Of a stretch of 64,000 nucleotides of DNA, positions 25,361-37,242 are shown one piece after another. Made by a program: the position numbers and the translations under genes. The stretch's first letter is position 1, and every line of letters begins with the position of its first letter. The notes beneath the pieces are model-generated. The model was not told the DNA's origin, made no database searches, and was given only the letters and a program-made list of their open reading frames with translations. Source of the DNA: Amyelois transitella (Eukaryota; Arthropoda; Insecta; Lepidoptera; Pyralidae). The stretch is taken from contig NC_083522.1 in NCBI RefSeq assembly GCF_032362555.1, positions 4,814,001-4,878,000 of the forward strand, read 5' to 3'.

Positions 25361-26918
25361 TTATTCATCGAAGAATTCTTTATCGTCTTTATTAACAGCT
25401 TCTTCATACTTCGGCCAGTACTTCGCTATAGGGTCGTACTTAGCTTTCAGTTGTTCCCAGTAGTCCTTTTCGTTTATAATAATATGTTTGAGTACACGCC
25501 TTGTGTTTCTTTTTTGTTTTTTCGTACATTTTGCACATTCTGTCTCCATAGCATCTACAATATGACCTGTAATATAATAAGAGTACTATGAATAAACATT
25601 ATATAACGTTTATCTTACATATTAGATAGTGTGAAATTATGAACAAGGAAAAGTGAGAAATTTGTATTCAATAAGCCTTTCCGAGCAGGACTTCATGTAG
25701 TATTTTCATTATCAGGTAAAACTAGAATTGATTTTAGATAAAAAATTTAACGAGAATACTTAGATCTAAGCCCGCCTTTTTACTGTACTACTGTTGTTAA
25801 TTTTTTAATGTACTCCTTTAGTGATTAATAAAGCATTTACTTAGTGCATTCGAAATTCCATTTTAAGGGTAATTCATCTGACAGGTTGCCGACTTTATAA
25901 AAACTTGACATTTTTGGAGCATGTAGTATTAGTTATATTTATTTATTTTTTATTATTAATAGAGCCCATATTTGGTAATTGCCGTAAATGCAGCCCAAAA
26001 TGCGCTTTAATAACATCCACAAAATACTCGTAAGAGTAACTAAGTGATACCAATTTAAGCTTATTGCCATGTTATTGCGGACGAAATTAAAGGGAAATTG
26101 CAGAATAACACGTTTATCAATTATGCATAATTTAAATACAATATAAAAATGCAAGACACTGACGTATAAGTACTTTGCTCGGTAGATTCCACAAGTAGAT
26201 ACAAACGGAAAACAATAACCGGCTCCATTAAACTTGAACTCGTGTCAGTCAAGGTTGCAGTGTATGCGACAGAAACCTTCTGGCTACAATTTTTTTACTT
26301 TTTTTCAGAATCTCGTATAATCTTAAATGGGTATGAAGGTAGTAAACGTTATTAGCCTCACTTCTCACGTCACGATTTTGGGTTAGACGCTGAATAATAA
26401 TTGCAAGTACGACTTAGAACTACGTGCCTAACAGGACTTTTTGAAAATGAAACTGAACTCACCTTATTTTTAAATAGACATAACTTAATTAAACTTATAA
26501 AAAAAAAGATTATCTGGACTTAAGACATTCCTTGAAAATATGAAAATAAGCAATTCCACAAGTGTAGAGAGGACCATAGTAGCGGAAAATGTGACCGTGA
26601 ACGATAAATATATCATGTCTTTATCCATTACGGGGTAGACAGAACCAACATTAAAAAAAACGAATCTCTTTCGGTGAACTATAATCTGATTGATAAACTA
26701 TATACTTAATCAAAAGTAAACGTACTTTTCATTTCTCTGCCATCCGCCGAACACTTGCCTAGGTCTAGAGCACACTTAACATAGGGGATTAAAAGCCGCC
26801 GGTTCGACAGGATCTCATCCAGGTCAATGTTGTCATACTTGTCCGTGTAGTATTCCTTAGGAACGCCCAGCGCGGCGGCCACAAGGGAAAATAAACACAC
26901 TATTATCAGAGTCCTCAT
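25361..26918 (-). CDS. CSP: CSP-d: chemosensory protein, two coding exons
   Basis: Coding exons on the minus strand are 26918-26726 and 25566-25361, giving 132 residues. The ATG follows a TTTCCAG acceptor by three bases. The signal peptide ends near residue 18 (...VAAALG). The mature start VPKEYYTDKYDNIDLDEIL is typical. Cysteines fit C-x6-C-x18-C-x2-C (YVKC, GKC, TEC, AKC). The intron is phase 1 after REMK, with donor GTACGT rather than GTAAGT, and the acceptor TTACAG restores the frame with serine. The C-terminal half has DYWEQLKAKYDPIAKYWPKY and ends in a short acidic tail (NKDDKEFFDE). A reverse-strand AATAAA lies at 25283-25288, about 75 bases past the stop. It sits between CSP-c and CSP-e in the same orientation. 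I could not place its promoter with confidence. Confidence 0.95.
26608..26660 (-). mobile_element. SINE 3' end, minus strand
   Basis: CATGTCTTTATCCATTACGG followed by GGTAGACAGAACCAAC matches the reversed SINE tail. Confidence 0.55.
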
Positions 26919-27221
26919 TTTCTGGAAAGAAAATTAAGTAACTTTATAGTACCATGTTTATTACATTGCTTTATTAGACTCACTATTATCAGTTCTCTCC
27001 GTACTGTCGAATACCTATATAGAAGAAGATGGGGCAGGTAACTGAAGTAACTATCTATTTACAACTGCTTTAATAATAATGATGTGATTAAGTCGAGAAA
27101 CATACATTAATTAACTTCATTTTCAACGGTCTTGTCGAAGAAAAACAGGGCTATAGAGTAAAAGTTCAAAAAAAATTCTCGCTTACCTAATACAACTTCA
27201 TATTATATACCTACAATATGA

Positions 27222-27345
27222 AACCACACATTCAAGCAACCAGATGTGTAACCAAACTACGATCCTATGTGAATTTGGTTCCCGTTGAAACCTGACTTAC
27301 CCAATCCAGGACTAAGGCCAGGAGGATGATGATCGGCATCCTTGC
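27222..27345 (+). repeat. Dispersed repeat, second SINE-like family
   Basis: CATTCAAGCAACCAGATGTG, ACTACGATCCTATGTG and AAACCTGACTTACCCAATCC match the family. Confidence 0.5.
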
Positions 27346-27994
27346 AAATGCGTTTATCACGAAATAGAATAAAATCCAAACGATAGGTATTTAGAAACAA
27401 TATTTTTAATCAAACTCCTAGTCTTTAAAATTTGCAATGACAGAAATCTGAACAATACATCTATCACATCTATTAGCCATTACCATTAAACAGAACAAAA
27501 CATCTTAAAAAGATTCATTTTGATTTTTATGTTTGCAAAAAACAATAATCTTTAAATGGTCTTAATTATATTCCACTTTCTGCGAAACTGGTGTATTTTT
27601 AACACTTTCCATTTATATCATTGTACAAAATTCTAATGTAAGTAATTACCTGATTGTGTTTCTCGAAAATGATAACTAACCTCTTTTGTTACGTACTTAC
27701 CCCTTTTATTACATTCATACTAAATGAACTCTGACTCGGCGACGAGGTGATGTGAGTCCAAAAAAATATGCTAAATCACTTCATAATTATGTGCATAATG
27801 TGACTAATACAGAATTTCTAAATTTTCTGGTATTTTTGTGAACACATATAGGTATTGTGTATTCAGGTTTCATTAAAGTTTTAGATGATCTAAAGATGGA
27901 CAAATTTAGAAGGCTATGTAGAATAAAAATTTGTATAACTTCCTTGTTATCTTGGAAGTGAAGAAAACAACATAGCAGCTGGCTTTCTTGCCAA

Positions 27995-28110
27995 AGGAAA
28001 GGCTTATAAACTTGGGATTATTCATTTAGCAATATAACAATATAACACAAATCTCAATTCTACCATTAAATGTCATTAGCGATAACTTATTAGACTGGTT
28101 TTTTCTTTGT
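27995..28110 (+). mobile_element. SINE core fragment, diverged
   Basis: GGCTTATAAACTTGGGATTA and ACAAATCTCAATTCTACCAT match the middle of the SINE family; both ends are lost. Confidence 0.45.
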
Positions 28111-29223
28111 AAAGGAAAAATATATTTGTATGTTACCTACTTTTCTGTTAGCCAATCCTGGCAACAGTCTCATTCAAAATCACATGCTGCAGGCATAGCG
28201 TTTCCTTTCTTACGAATGACTGCTTATATATTTACGATTTCTAATGGTGCAGGTCTTTCGGCTTCATAATCAGTATGATCACCTCAACTGCCAAAACATT
28301 TCACTATTTATTATCGATATTTTTATTTTAAGGCAAACATAAGTAATTCACACTAATACTTTATGAAAATCTGAAAAGACATGATAAAATCAGCACCGAC
28401 TATCATACTCGTATTTATACTATGTATTTTTGTGATATGTGTGATATTACTTATGTATTTTTTATTGATATAAATGAAATTCTCTGGGAGAATTTTTAAG
28501 GTGAAATAAATGAAACCATAATTTTATGTAACTTTATTTTAAATGAAAAATTTATTTAAACTAAATTAGATCACAACCATAAAATATTGCAAAATATTTG
28601 ATACTTAGTTTTAACTCTATTCACCTACAAGGAGCTAAGTGTTAAAAATGCGCATGTATAAAAATACGAAGTATCTATACTATAAAATGTAGTTGTTTTT
28701 AGGACAATTGATTTAGATAAGTCCTTAGAAATATAAAACACAATAATACTACAAACATACACGAAAGTCTTACTTTTTATTTTACAATAATTCATTTATT
28801 TGAAGAAATTACAGAAAATACGATACTTAGTTTGTGATGTGTACTTTAAACATCTAAAAAGAAATTTTAAAAAAATTATACCCTAATTTATTTATTGTAT
28901 TTTAATAAATTGGATTAAGCTAAGTAAAAAATTAATGTAAAAGAAAATCTCTCTGCATCACAAGTTTGAATGAATTGAATGCAAAAAAAAGAACCAAGAG
29001 CTGTCACTATTGTTGGCTGCACATCTAATTTTTGAGATGATAACATTGTAGGTGTGGTCGGTATTGTTTTTTTTTTATTGAATCCATCCATATAAATATT
29101 TTTTATTATTATTGTACTGAGTTACAAGCATATTTGAAACGAGAAAGTTCGGGATTTATAACGATATATTCACTAAAAATATCACCGCATCTATCTCGTT
29201 CCAAATCTAAACTGTATCAGTCT

Positions 29224-30921
29224 TTACGCCTGCGCAGCCGCAAGTTCCTGCTCGTGCCTCCTGGAGTACTTCCCGTTGGGATCGTACTTGGCCTTCAGTT
29301 TGTCCCAGTAGCCCGCCTCGTGCTTGATCAGGTGGGCGATGACTCTTCGAGAACCTTCCCGCTGGTTGTCGGTACATTTGGCGCAGTCATTCTCCAAGGC
29401 TTCCCTGATGTGCGCTGGAAATAAAATTAAATTTTTTCTTCTAAGTTATTTACTTTTTGGTGTTTATTCTTTCTTAAGTTTTAGTTCAAAACTCAGAATA
29501 AAGAAAAAAATGAAATAAGTTTTGGAACACCGACATATCTCTTTCATCTCCGATATTTTGAAAAAAAGATCATAACGGACAAACCAATTTTTGATATATG
29601 TACATGTCACATATTCCCAAATTTATTTTATATCCGCATTGAATTCTGTAAAAATTTACTCCAATTGAAAATAATGACAAACTACGTCAAGAATGTATAT
29701 AGTATTTTTCAAGCTGTCTGTAGTAAAACGAAAATACTATAAAAAATGCAATCCTTCCTCGTTTTCCGTTGCGTAAAATTTAAATTTAATTTGCAAAATA
29801 TTTATTCTACAACATCTTCAGGTAATGGCAAGCAAATGCAAATCGATAAGAACAACAGTGCGATTAATAGGTAATTTTGAATTATTTATTAGACCCCGTA
29901 ATGACAGCTATTGTTCAAGGCTAAGGCAGCTGACACACATACAACTGACGACATTGCAAATGACGCGCTGCAGCCGCAAATGCATATATTTAGAGGACTC
30001 GAGGCCACGTGACAACTAAAATGAAAATCTTCCTTAGTTCATTGGAAGTACTACGTAAACTAGTTACTGACATACATATTTAATGTTACCCTTCTTCTTA
30101 CTTAATCGTTAGCCCCGGTACTGGATGCACTTTAGAGAATTCACCTAAGTAAGACTTTGGTGTAAGTAGTACAGGTTGTTTCAAGGATCACTTCTAACCT
30201 CTGCAATCTTGCAGACAAACTAAAGCCCATATAGATGATTATTTCCAATCACCTGAATACTTAAACCCTAGACTACCGATTCGTTCATGTCTGTTTCCAT
30301 GCGGGTAAATTTTGTACAAAACAAAAACCAGCTGCCTATTTGACACCTAACTGGAATGATTTATTTGACCTAAACTACATTATGTTTCCCAATTTAAAAT
30401 AGTGTCAATATTTTGGATCGACCAATCAAAATGTTTATAGATCACTTGGCTAAGTCAAACTTATTTATTTATGGTTTAAAATGTACAATGTACAACAAAT
30501 AGATCAAAGCTGAAAACTATATACGGAAGTGGCGAAACGAATGGAAAAAATTATAAAAATCACACGAAAGTGGAAACAGCACAATTTATAAAGTAACGCT
30601 GCTATGTTTTAAACTATAAAAGAGATATGTACATAGTCGTTTGCTATTTCAAGTAAAACAATTGGTTTCCGATATCGGGTGCCGGAAAAGCTGTAACTCA
30701 GGGAAAATAGAGCAGAAATTTTACTTACATTTAAGTTCCCTACCGTCAGGAGTGCATTTGCCCTCTCCCAACACGCACTGAATGTACGGGATCAGCAGTC
30801 TCCGGTTGTTGAGGATCTCATTGAGGTCCATATTGTCGTAGCGGTCAGTGTAGTGGGACTGCGGACGAGCGAGGGCCGCCGCAACCAGGGCAAACAGACA
30901 AAGTGCTATACAGGCCTTCAT
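29224..30921 (-). CDS. CSP: CSP-e: chemosensory protein, GC-rich second exon
   Basis: Coding exons on the minus strand are 30921-30729 and 29414-29224, giving 127 residues. The ATG lies one base after a TTTTCAG acceptor. The signal peptide ends ...VAAALA near residue 18 and the mature start is RPQSHYTDRYDNMDLNEIL. The intron is phase 1 after RELK (donor GTAAGT, acceptor TTCCAG). Exon 2 contains no methionine and reads HIREALENDCAKC through GYWDKLKAKYDPNGKY to ELAAAQA and a TAA stop. Cysteines fit C-x6-C-x18-C-x2-C. Exon 2 is clearly richer in G and C than its surroundings and prefers codons such as CTG, AAG and GCC, which in insects often goes with high expression. A reverse-strand AATAAA lies at 29074-29079. 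Gene identity is sure. Confidence 0.95.
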
Positions 30922-31315
30922 TCTGAAAACATTAAAACCTTTTTCAAAAATACATAAGAGAAAAAACAAAACAAAACAAAACCAAGAAGGTCTGGAACTG
31001 TGTTGTTACAAGAATGCTGAAGTATTAGTGGAATTAATTTAGAACCTTACATTAATTAGGTAGTAATATTTTCAGTCACTTTCAGATAAGACATAGATAA
31101 ACAAAACACTTTTCATTATATCGGTCCACACAAAAGATTAAATTTTACTTTAGGTCGACCACCTTGTAATTAATATTAACTATCTAGGTAGATATATAAA
31201 ACAGTTACTTTTTAACTATTAAAATAGATAAAAAAACAAACACTTCGAATAAAACAAAATGAAATTCATGCTTATACCACTTCAGCACGGATATGTAACC
31301 TCACTAACAACGTAC

Positions 31316-31400
31316 CTCAAAGTTTATTATGTCACACCAACACTAGTCAGTCACACTTGGTTGCTAATAATGCACTGGTCAGAGATCGTCCACTTTTATA
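31316..31400 (-). promoter_or_regulatory. TATA box and predicted non-coding first exon of CSP-e
   Basis: On the minus strand TATAAAAG lies at 31400-31393, with an initiator-like CCAGTG 24 bases on. A donor-like GAG then GTACGT (GT at 31315-31314) could pair with the acceptor just before the CSP-e ATG, giving a 5'-UTR intron of about 390 bases, similar in size to that of CSP-c. Confidence 0.5.
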
Positions 31401-32021
31401 CTAAAATAGTACATTACATTTTGTCAGTTAAGAACTCGTTTGATTTAACTCGGTTTCGTAGAATTGGATGCAATTAAGCGTCATTAATTTACAGTGGATA
31501 TGCTGAGTGGGCAATACTTCGATACAATCGTGATATTATTCCATTGTGAATCACGTAGGAATTATACGTCAGAAAAACTCAGCTCCCTGAGCACCTTTCA
31601 AAAAAATCACCCAACTATATACCTAGGTACCCATCATGTTTATTTTGTGTTTTTAATTGACATTCCACTTGATAACTAACAAATGCAAATCTCCAAATCT
31701 TTGAATAGCTCGTTTAATACAAATGTAATTAAAAAGGGTCACTATGCATATAAATGTTTGAAGAGTTTCCAAGACTGTCTGAAATTCCAAACATCAGGTC
31801 CTGACTTCGATAAATATTCACTACGTTAAGTGTATTTTTATATAGTTTCAAACAAAAAAATATCAGCACAATATGCTGGTGATGACTTTACCAGGACTTA
31901 CACCAGGATGATAATGAAATAAACTGTGAAATCGAAAAGAGAACCACCTCCTATTTCGCAGTCGGCTTAAAATCGACCGAATATATTAAATTACAAGAGT
32001 ATGTACGCGTGAAACTGAATA

Positions 32022-32150
32022 TTCTTTCCCGCGGGAATTTCGGGAAATCCTGTCTTAGTGCACCCCTAGACAACTTACAGAAACTACATGCCAGTTTCGG
32101 ATGTGCATTGGCAGTAAATCAGTCAATGTCCTCTTTAAAAAATATATTTA
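32022..32150 (+). repeat. Dispersed repeat, third family
   Basis: TTCCCGCGGGAATTTCGGGA, TCTTAGTGCACCCCTAGACA and ACATGCCAGTTTCGG recur at 40195-40320 and, reversed, at 47268-47390. Confidence 0.55.
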
Positions 32151-32949
32151 TTTTCTGATTTAGGTTATTTTTATTATGTCCACCGCACAGTAAAATACTG
32201 CTACCCCATATTTCCTTCCTTGTTAACTCACAAGACATAAAAATAACAAACAGCTTGTGCAATAAATTCAACACCGACTTAGTTCTATGCTTTTTCTGCA
32301 TAGCATGTAAAAACTGACATGGTGTCCCATGTGGCTCCTTTGAGCCTTTGATAATGAAGTCGAGAGATAAGAGAGAGTATAAATTCAACCAATCCAAGTT
32401 TATCAGTCTTTTCCGTAATTGACTTGTACTTACTTAAAATATGAATTTTCTTCGATTTCAGACCAAATAAAAATATTATTGTCGTTTATCTCCTGTCTCG
32501 TCATAACATTATTCGATCAATCTTGATTTAAATATTGACATTAAATTTGATAGTTCTTAGTTTCTAACATAGCATATTCAAATAAAAACACAATAAAATA
32601 TCATTGAACATGATTCAGTTCAGCTCCACTTCATACAGTTTGTATATCTTCAGAGTTTCTCAAGTTTTTAATTTACACTTAAAGTTAAATCAAACCTAGA
32701 AACTAATCTTTAAATCTATACCACAATAAAGACTTATATTAATCGCTCATTACCAAAATGATTAACAATATTCCGTTACGAAACAGTTTGATCATTACAT
32801 TTATATCACCTAAGGAATAGTTAATGGGAGTAAATTTCCACATTGCGTTGATTTTCCCCTCATTTGCTTATCGTTGTTATAGTCTTAAATAAATTGCTTA
32901 TTGTCGGTACGTCAGAATAGGATCCATATCATATAACTTATTTTTGTAC

Positions 32950-33030
32950 CATACAGTCACAACCCGTCTTCGTCTCTAACTGGGTAGACAGAGCCAATTG
33001 TCACAAGATTCGACTCAAAGGCCAAGATAA
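32950..33030 (-). mobile_element. SINE 3' end, minus strand
   Basis: CGTCTTCGTCTCTAACTGGG and TAGACAGAGCCAATTG match the reversed SINE tail with several changes. Confidence 0.5.
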
Positions 33031-33611
33031 TAAGATTAAAATAAATGTCTTCGTAATATAAATGCTATTGAGCGATACTGACAGGTCGCTACCCCATTAC
33101 CTACAAGAAGAATTCCATAATATAAACCTTTCTCTTGATTTACTTTTACGAGTTCAATACTCATTTCGGATATCAATTCATTAAAAGATTTTGCGATCAG
33201 TTTACTCAAAACTAGGTTCCTTATCAAATAAAGAAACCTTACAAGACTCCATTTTATTTTTATTTTTTCACGTATTTCATCACTAAATGTTGGCAATATC
33301 TGGCCGGCTACTAAGAAGATAATTGTTCTTAGCAGTTGCATGGAGATTCCATCTTAATTATTTTGATAACTGTGTTTAATTAGAGTATGCGATCTTTAAG
33401 CGATGTAGTAACAGATATATAATTTTTTTTTCATTGTACTATTAGTTAGTTTGGAAAAAGCAGTGATTGAGTGATTGAGGTGCCAACATTTATAAAGTGG
33501 CTGGAATAGGGTTAGACATCGGAGCAGTAAAGATTGACATACCTACTTCCTGCACCAACGCCACATAAATATGACGTAAATACGTAAAAAAGCTGAATAT
33601 TGCTGTCTTTC

Positions 33612-33703
33612 TTGTGGGGATCGTGACAAGTGGAAAGATGTAGCCTCTGCCTACCCCATCGGGAAAGAGGCGTGATTTTATGTATGTATGTATGTATGTA
33701 TAT
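33612..33703 (+). mobile_element. LINE 3' end with TATG tail
   Basis: GGATCGTGACAAGTGGAAAG to GGGAAAGAGGCGTGATTTTA, followed by five TATG-type repeats, is the extreme 3' end of the RTE LINE. The 5' truncation leaves fewer than 100 bases. Confidence 0.75.
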
Positions 33704-33950
33704 AGGATCAAAAACATGTTTATAAGACGACAGTAGCGATTCTCCGTATTGTAATGACATCAATACCTGATAACCATGATTACATATTATATTCAAGCAG
33801 TAGTTGTAATGTTTACAATGAATTAGAGTTTGCCTGTGAATTGTTAGATATTATTAAAAAAGCGGATGATGACTAAAATATAGGTACCTACTTTTAGAAA
33901 AGGCAATTTGAGTAATTTTTGTGTAGAAAATGACTGCATGTTATATGTAT

Positions 33951-34236
33951 ATTGATTGGAGGAGAAAAAGTTGAGCAAGTGAAAGAGTTTGTATATCTAG
34001 GATCAAAGTTTACATCAGATGGCAAGTGTGATAGTGATATTGAATGAACGTATGTATCTTGATCGAATTAAAGGTGTCCTGACAAGTCAGGTCAAGAGTT
34101 TCCGAAACCGCCGAGCTTCAATGAAGAGATTTATGAATGTAGATGAAGCAAAAGAAGTATGCAGAAATCGTAGGAAGTGAAAAGATGTAGTCTCTGCCTA
34201 CCCCTCCGGGAAATGGCGTGATTTTATGTATGTATG
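33951..34236 (+). mobile_element. Internally deleted LINE fragment
   Basis: ATTGATTGGAGGAGAAAAAG through GATAGTGATATTGAA matches the post-YADD coding region. It then jumps to GAACGTATGTATCTTGATCG and runs to the 3' end and a TATG tail. About 330 bases of the element are missing at the jump, compared with the copy at 16274. Confidence 0.75.
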
Positions 34237-34949
34237 TAGTGCATCTTTCGTTTTGTATGTAAAAACTAAAAAGTGGCAAATTTTAACAAACAGGCTACTT
34301 TTGTCGGTTCAGGATCGAACATAATGCAAATGTATGATAGCAAACAATATATGATAAAATACATGAATATTTCTATAACATCCTTAATATCGATTGATGG
34401 ATAAATATGAGATTATGATTTTCATCCTCGAGCCCATCATACATATCATCTTTTACCTAAGCAGGAAGCTGTAACTGATACGTCTAAACTTTATTACTCT
34501 AAGTGGAATACGATTATGTGATTTAAAATAATCTTTCAGTGATTTTCTTTTATTTCTTGAACATATATAAGTACCTAGGACAGGAAGAAATAATCTCACT
34601 TTTTTTAACAACGTCGATGGTATCTGTTTGCTGCGTCTAGTGATCGTGATATTTGATCATACATCTTTTCATTGATTTGAGGACTGAAATTGTAAGTGCC
34701 GACTTTATTGATCAAAGCATACTTTATATATACTGAAATTTTTAAAAGTGTTACAAAAGAGTACAATTCTTGCTTTTGTGGCCATCCCCATTCTAATGTC
34801 TTGTTTATTCCATTACTTCGATCGCCTTTAACTGAGGCAATTAAGATCATTTAGTATTTTGCCTATTCTATTTCACAATAGGTAATTTTATCATCGACAA
34901 TGTCAAGATATTTCGAAACGCTCTATTATGATGTTCTCTATTTTATTCA

Positions 34950-34980
34950 AAACGTACGTAAACGTACGTACGTACATACA
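34950..34980. repeat. ACGT/GTAC palindromic microsatellite
   Basis: AAAACGTACGTAAACGTACG followed by TACGTACATAC is a short self-complementary repeat about 150 bases upstream of CSP-f. Confidence 0.5.
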
Positions 34981-35121
34981 AAGGTAACGTTTATTTGAAA
35001 ATGAGATATTTACATTCAATAATACGATTTCCTAGCAAAACTGTTGGGCAATAACGTAGAGGTGTAAATATTGTATGCAGGTGTATTTTTGTTGTAGATA
35101 TTTTACTTTGTCTCCGTTATC

Positions 35122-36707
35122 ATGAAGCTATATCTCCTGACTATCCTCTTAATTCGTTGTTTGTTCAATATCGGTGTATGTGAGGAACCCACTTACACCA
35201 CGAAGTACGATGGTATAGACCTGGACGAAATATTGGCAAGTGACCGCCTCTTGGCGGGGTATGTCAACTGCCTTCTTGATCTTGGGCCTTGCACTCCAGA
35301 TGGCAAAGAATTAAAAAGTAAGTATCTACCTAATATTTTTTTTATATAAACTAGCGACCTGCCCCGGCTTCGCACGGGTGCAAAATTCGGAAAAAATCTA
35401 TTATATAATATATGTATAATAGATGTTATTATACATAAAAACCTTCCTCTTGAATCTCTCTACCTGTTACAAAAAACCGCATCAAAATCCGATGCGTAAT
35501 TTTAAAGATTTAAGCATACAGACAAACAGACTAAAATAGCGACTTTGTTTTATACTATGTAGTGATTGATATACATAATAATAGAACAATTATTCACAAG
35601 GTAAAAACTAAGTAAATTATAAAGACCAAGCATTTCTTTGGAAGGTGTTAACTAGTATCTAGACTAGATCGACTGATAAATTTTGTCGGTATAAGTAATA
35701 TGTAAGTTTAAATATATGCAACATGCTTAGCAATTCACTTTTCAAACAGCTTTGCTCTTAACTTCTGGATAAACCATCTCGACTCGACAGACATTAAACG
35801 ATCTAATTGTATAAAAGAAAACTAACTTTCAAATGCTCCGCCTTTGTTAAAAAGTAAGCATACTCTACACACTCTCATATGTAATATTTTAAGATGATTG
35901 ATGTAGAGGTTTAGGTCTTTGAAGATGTAGCAAACAAGCATAATCTTCTCCTTCTTACGAGCAGTAGCGAAACGTTTGCCAAAATCAGCACTTTTCTTTT
36001 ACTTCTAGACAATCTGCCGGATGCTATACAGAGTGACTGTCACAAATGTTCAAGGAAGCAACGAGAAGGGTCTGAAAGAGTTATGGAATTCATCATAGAC
36101 AACAAACCAGACGATTGGACTAAACTTGAGAAGAAGTGAGTAAAAAATTTTTAGTTACTTAATTTTTTTCTGCATGATCAGTTTCAGTTTTATGTCTAAA
36201 GATGAATTAAGTTTTACTTACTTATTTTAATTCAAAGATATTTACAAAGATAGATCATAAGTTTGTATTTATTTTCTTCCATTTGGTTTCTGGCAGTGTC
36301 GTATCAAAGAGCAACTAACTCAGGCATCTAAAATTTCCAAGCAGATTGTAAAAAGGCAGGCCGACCTTAAATTTGTTAAAACTCTACGCCAACAATGCTT
36401 TTTTCCAATGCTGAGTTTCAAATGTAAGTTCTTATTAGGCGCCTTGCCAAAGGTGGATGCCTTAGTAAAAACTTCTAGCCTAACTTCATTATAATTCTTC
36501 TAGCTATTCTCCCTAACTAGCCCTCTTCGAGTTATTTCTCACAATAAAAAAAAAAAACTATTTTTTTTAATTATTTTAAACAGATATAATTCAGATGGCA
36601 GTTACAAAGAAAAATATATGAATAAGAAAAAGTCACTATCTGAAGGAAAATCGGACAGCAAAAGTGAGGAGGATGAAAAACAAAATTCAAAAGAAAACTC
36701 ACAATGA
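35122..36707 (+). CDS. CSP: CSP-f: three-exon chemosensory protein with charged tail
   Basis: Coding exons are 35122-35317, 36009-36135 and 36584-36707, giving 148 residues in one frame. Residues 1-20 form a signal peptide ending ...FNIGVC. The mature start is [18 protein letters not shown]. Cysteines fit C-x6-C-x18-C-x2-C (YVNC, GPC, SDC, HKC). Intron 1 has the family's phase-1 position after KELK. A second, phase-2 intron splits the K-Y of the usual KYDPxGKY block: exon 2 ends KLEK plus two bases before GTGAGT, and exon 3 resumes with the rest of a lysine and [11 protein letters not shown] after TTTAAACAG. Without that splice the frame would stop at TGA right after KLEKK, before the conserved block. 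The last ~30 residues are a Lys/Ser/Glu/Asp-rich tail. Intron 1 holds a dispersed repeat beginning 31 bases past the donor. A good acceptor at 35095-35097 hints at a 5'-UTR intron. Confidence 0.93.
35348..35572 (+). repeat. Dispersed repeat in CSP-f intron 1
   Basis: ACTAGCGACCTGCCCCGGCT through ACTTTGTTTTATACTATGTA is near-identical to 5592-5772, with an extra ~20 bases near its start. It begins 31 bases after the CSP-f exon-1 donor, so it is a recent arrival close to a splice site. Confidence 0.75.
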
Positions 36708-37119
36708 TTAAAATACGACCGATGTTATTATGACCGATGAATATCTGATTATATATTAAATTAATTATTAATTATACGAAGTTGCTGGCAAAAATAACTG
36801 TTTCTTTTCATCATTTTCTCTAATTACTTAACATAGACGATAGATAGACATAGGAAACAATAATTTCCTCATTTTGCATTTCTTGGGACATCTCTCGCTC
36901 TCTCATTTTTACGTGATCCCAGTTACACCCTCCTTCATATTGCTTCGTGGCCTTGGGTCCGCTTATTGCTTCTCTAGTTAGGTACCTACATAAATAAATG
37001 CACTAAACTCACCTTATAGAATTCAACTTCAAATAATTATGAGGAAAGTCCTAAACACTTAATCTACTTTAAAAATTTAAAACGTGAAATAAAACCTCGA
37101 ACCAATAATTCAACTGAAA

Positions 37120-37125
37120 TTTATT
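37120..37125 (-). terminator. Polyadenylation signal for the spliced form of CSP-g
   Basis: Plus-strand TTTATT reads AATAAA on the minus strand, about 120 bases past the stop of the third exon of CSP-g. It supports the third exon as a real 3' end. Confidence 0.45.
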
Positions 37126-37242
37126 TAATCTTATGTATTAACTTACTATTAATATTACTTACTTACTATTAATGAAGGGTTATTCAATTGTTGTAAGTAA
37201 ACACTATAAATTACACCAAGGGAAGGTTATACTTAAGTAACA

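Larger units (their letters stand above)
26960..29070. other. Intergenic, CSP-e to CSP-d
   Basis: Should contain the promoter of CSP-d. A TATAAATA on the minus strand near 28415 is one candidate, but no matching donor was found. Otherwise two repeat relics and AT-rich sequence. Confidence 0.35.
31410..35090. other. Intergenic, CSP-e to CSP-f (divergent starts)
   Basis: The two genes are transcribed away from each other. The region holds two LINE 3' fragments, a SINE tail and a third-family repeat. No gene is supportable. Confidence 0.4.
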
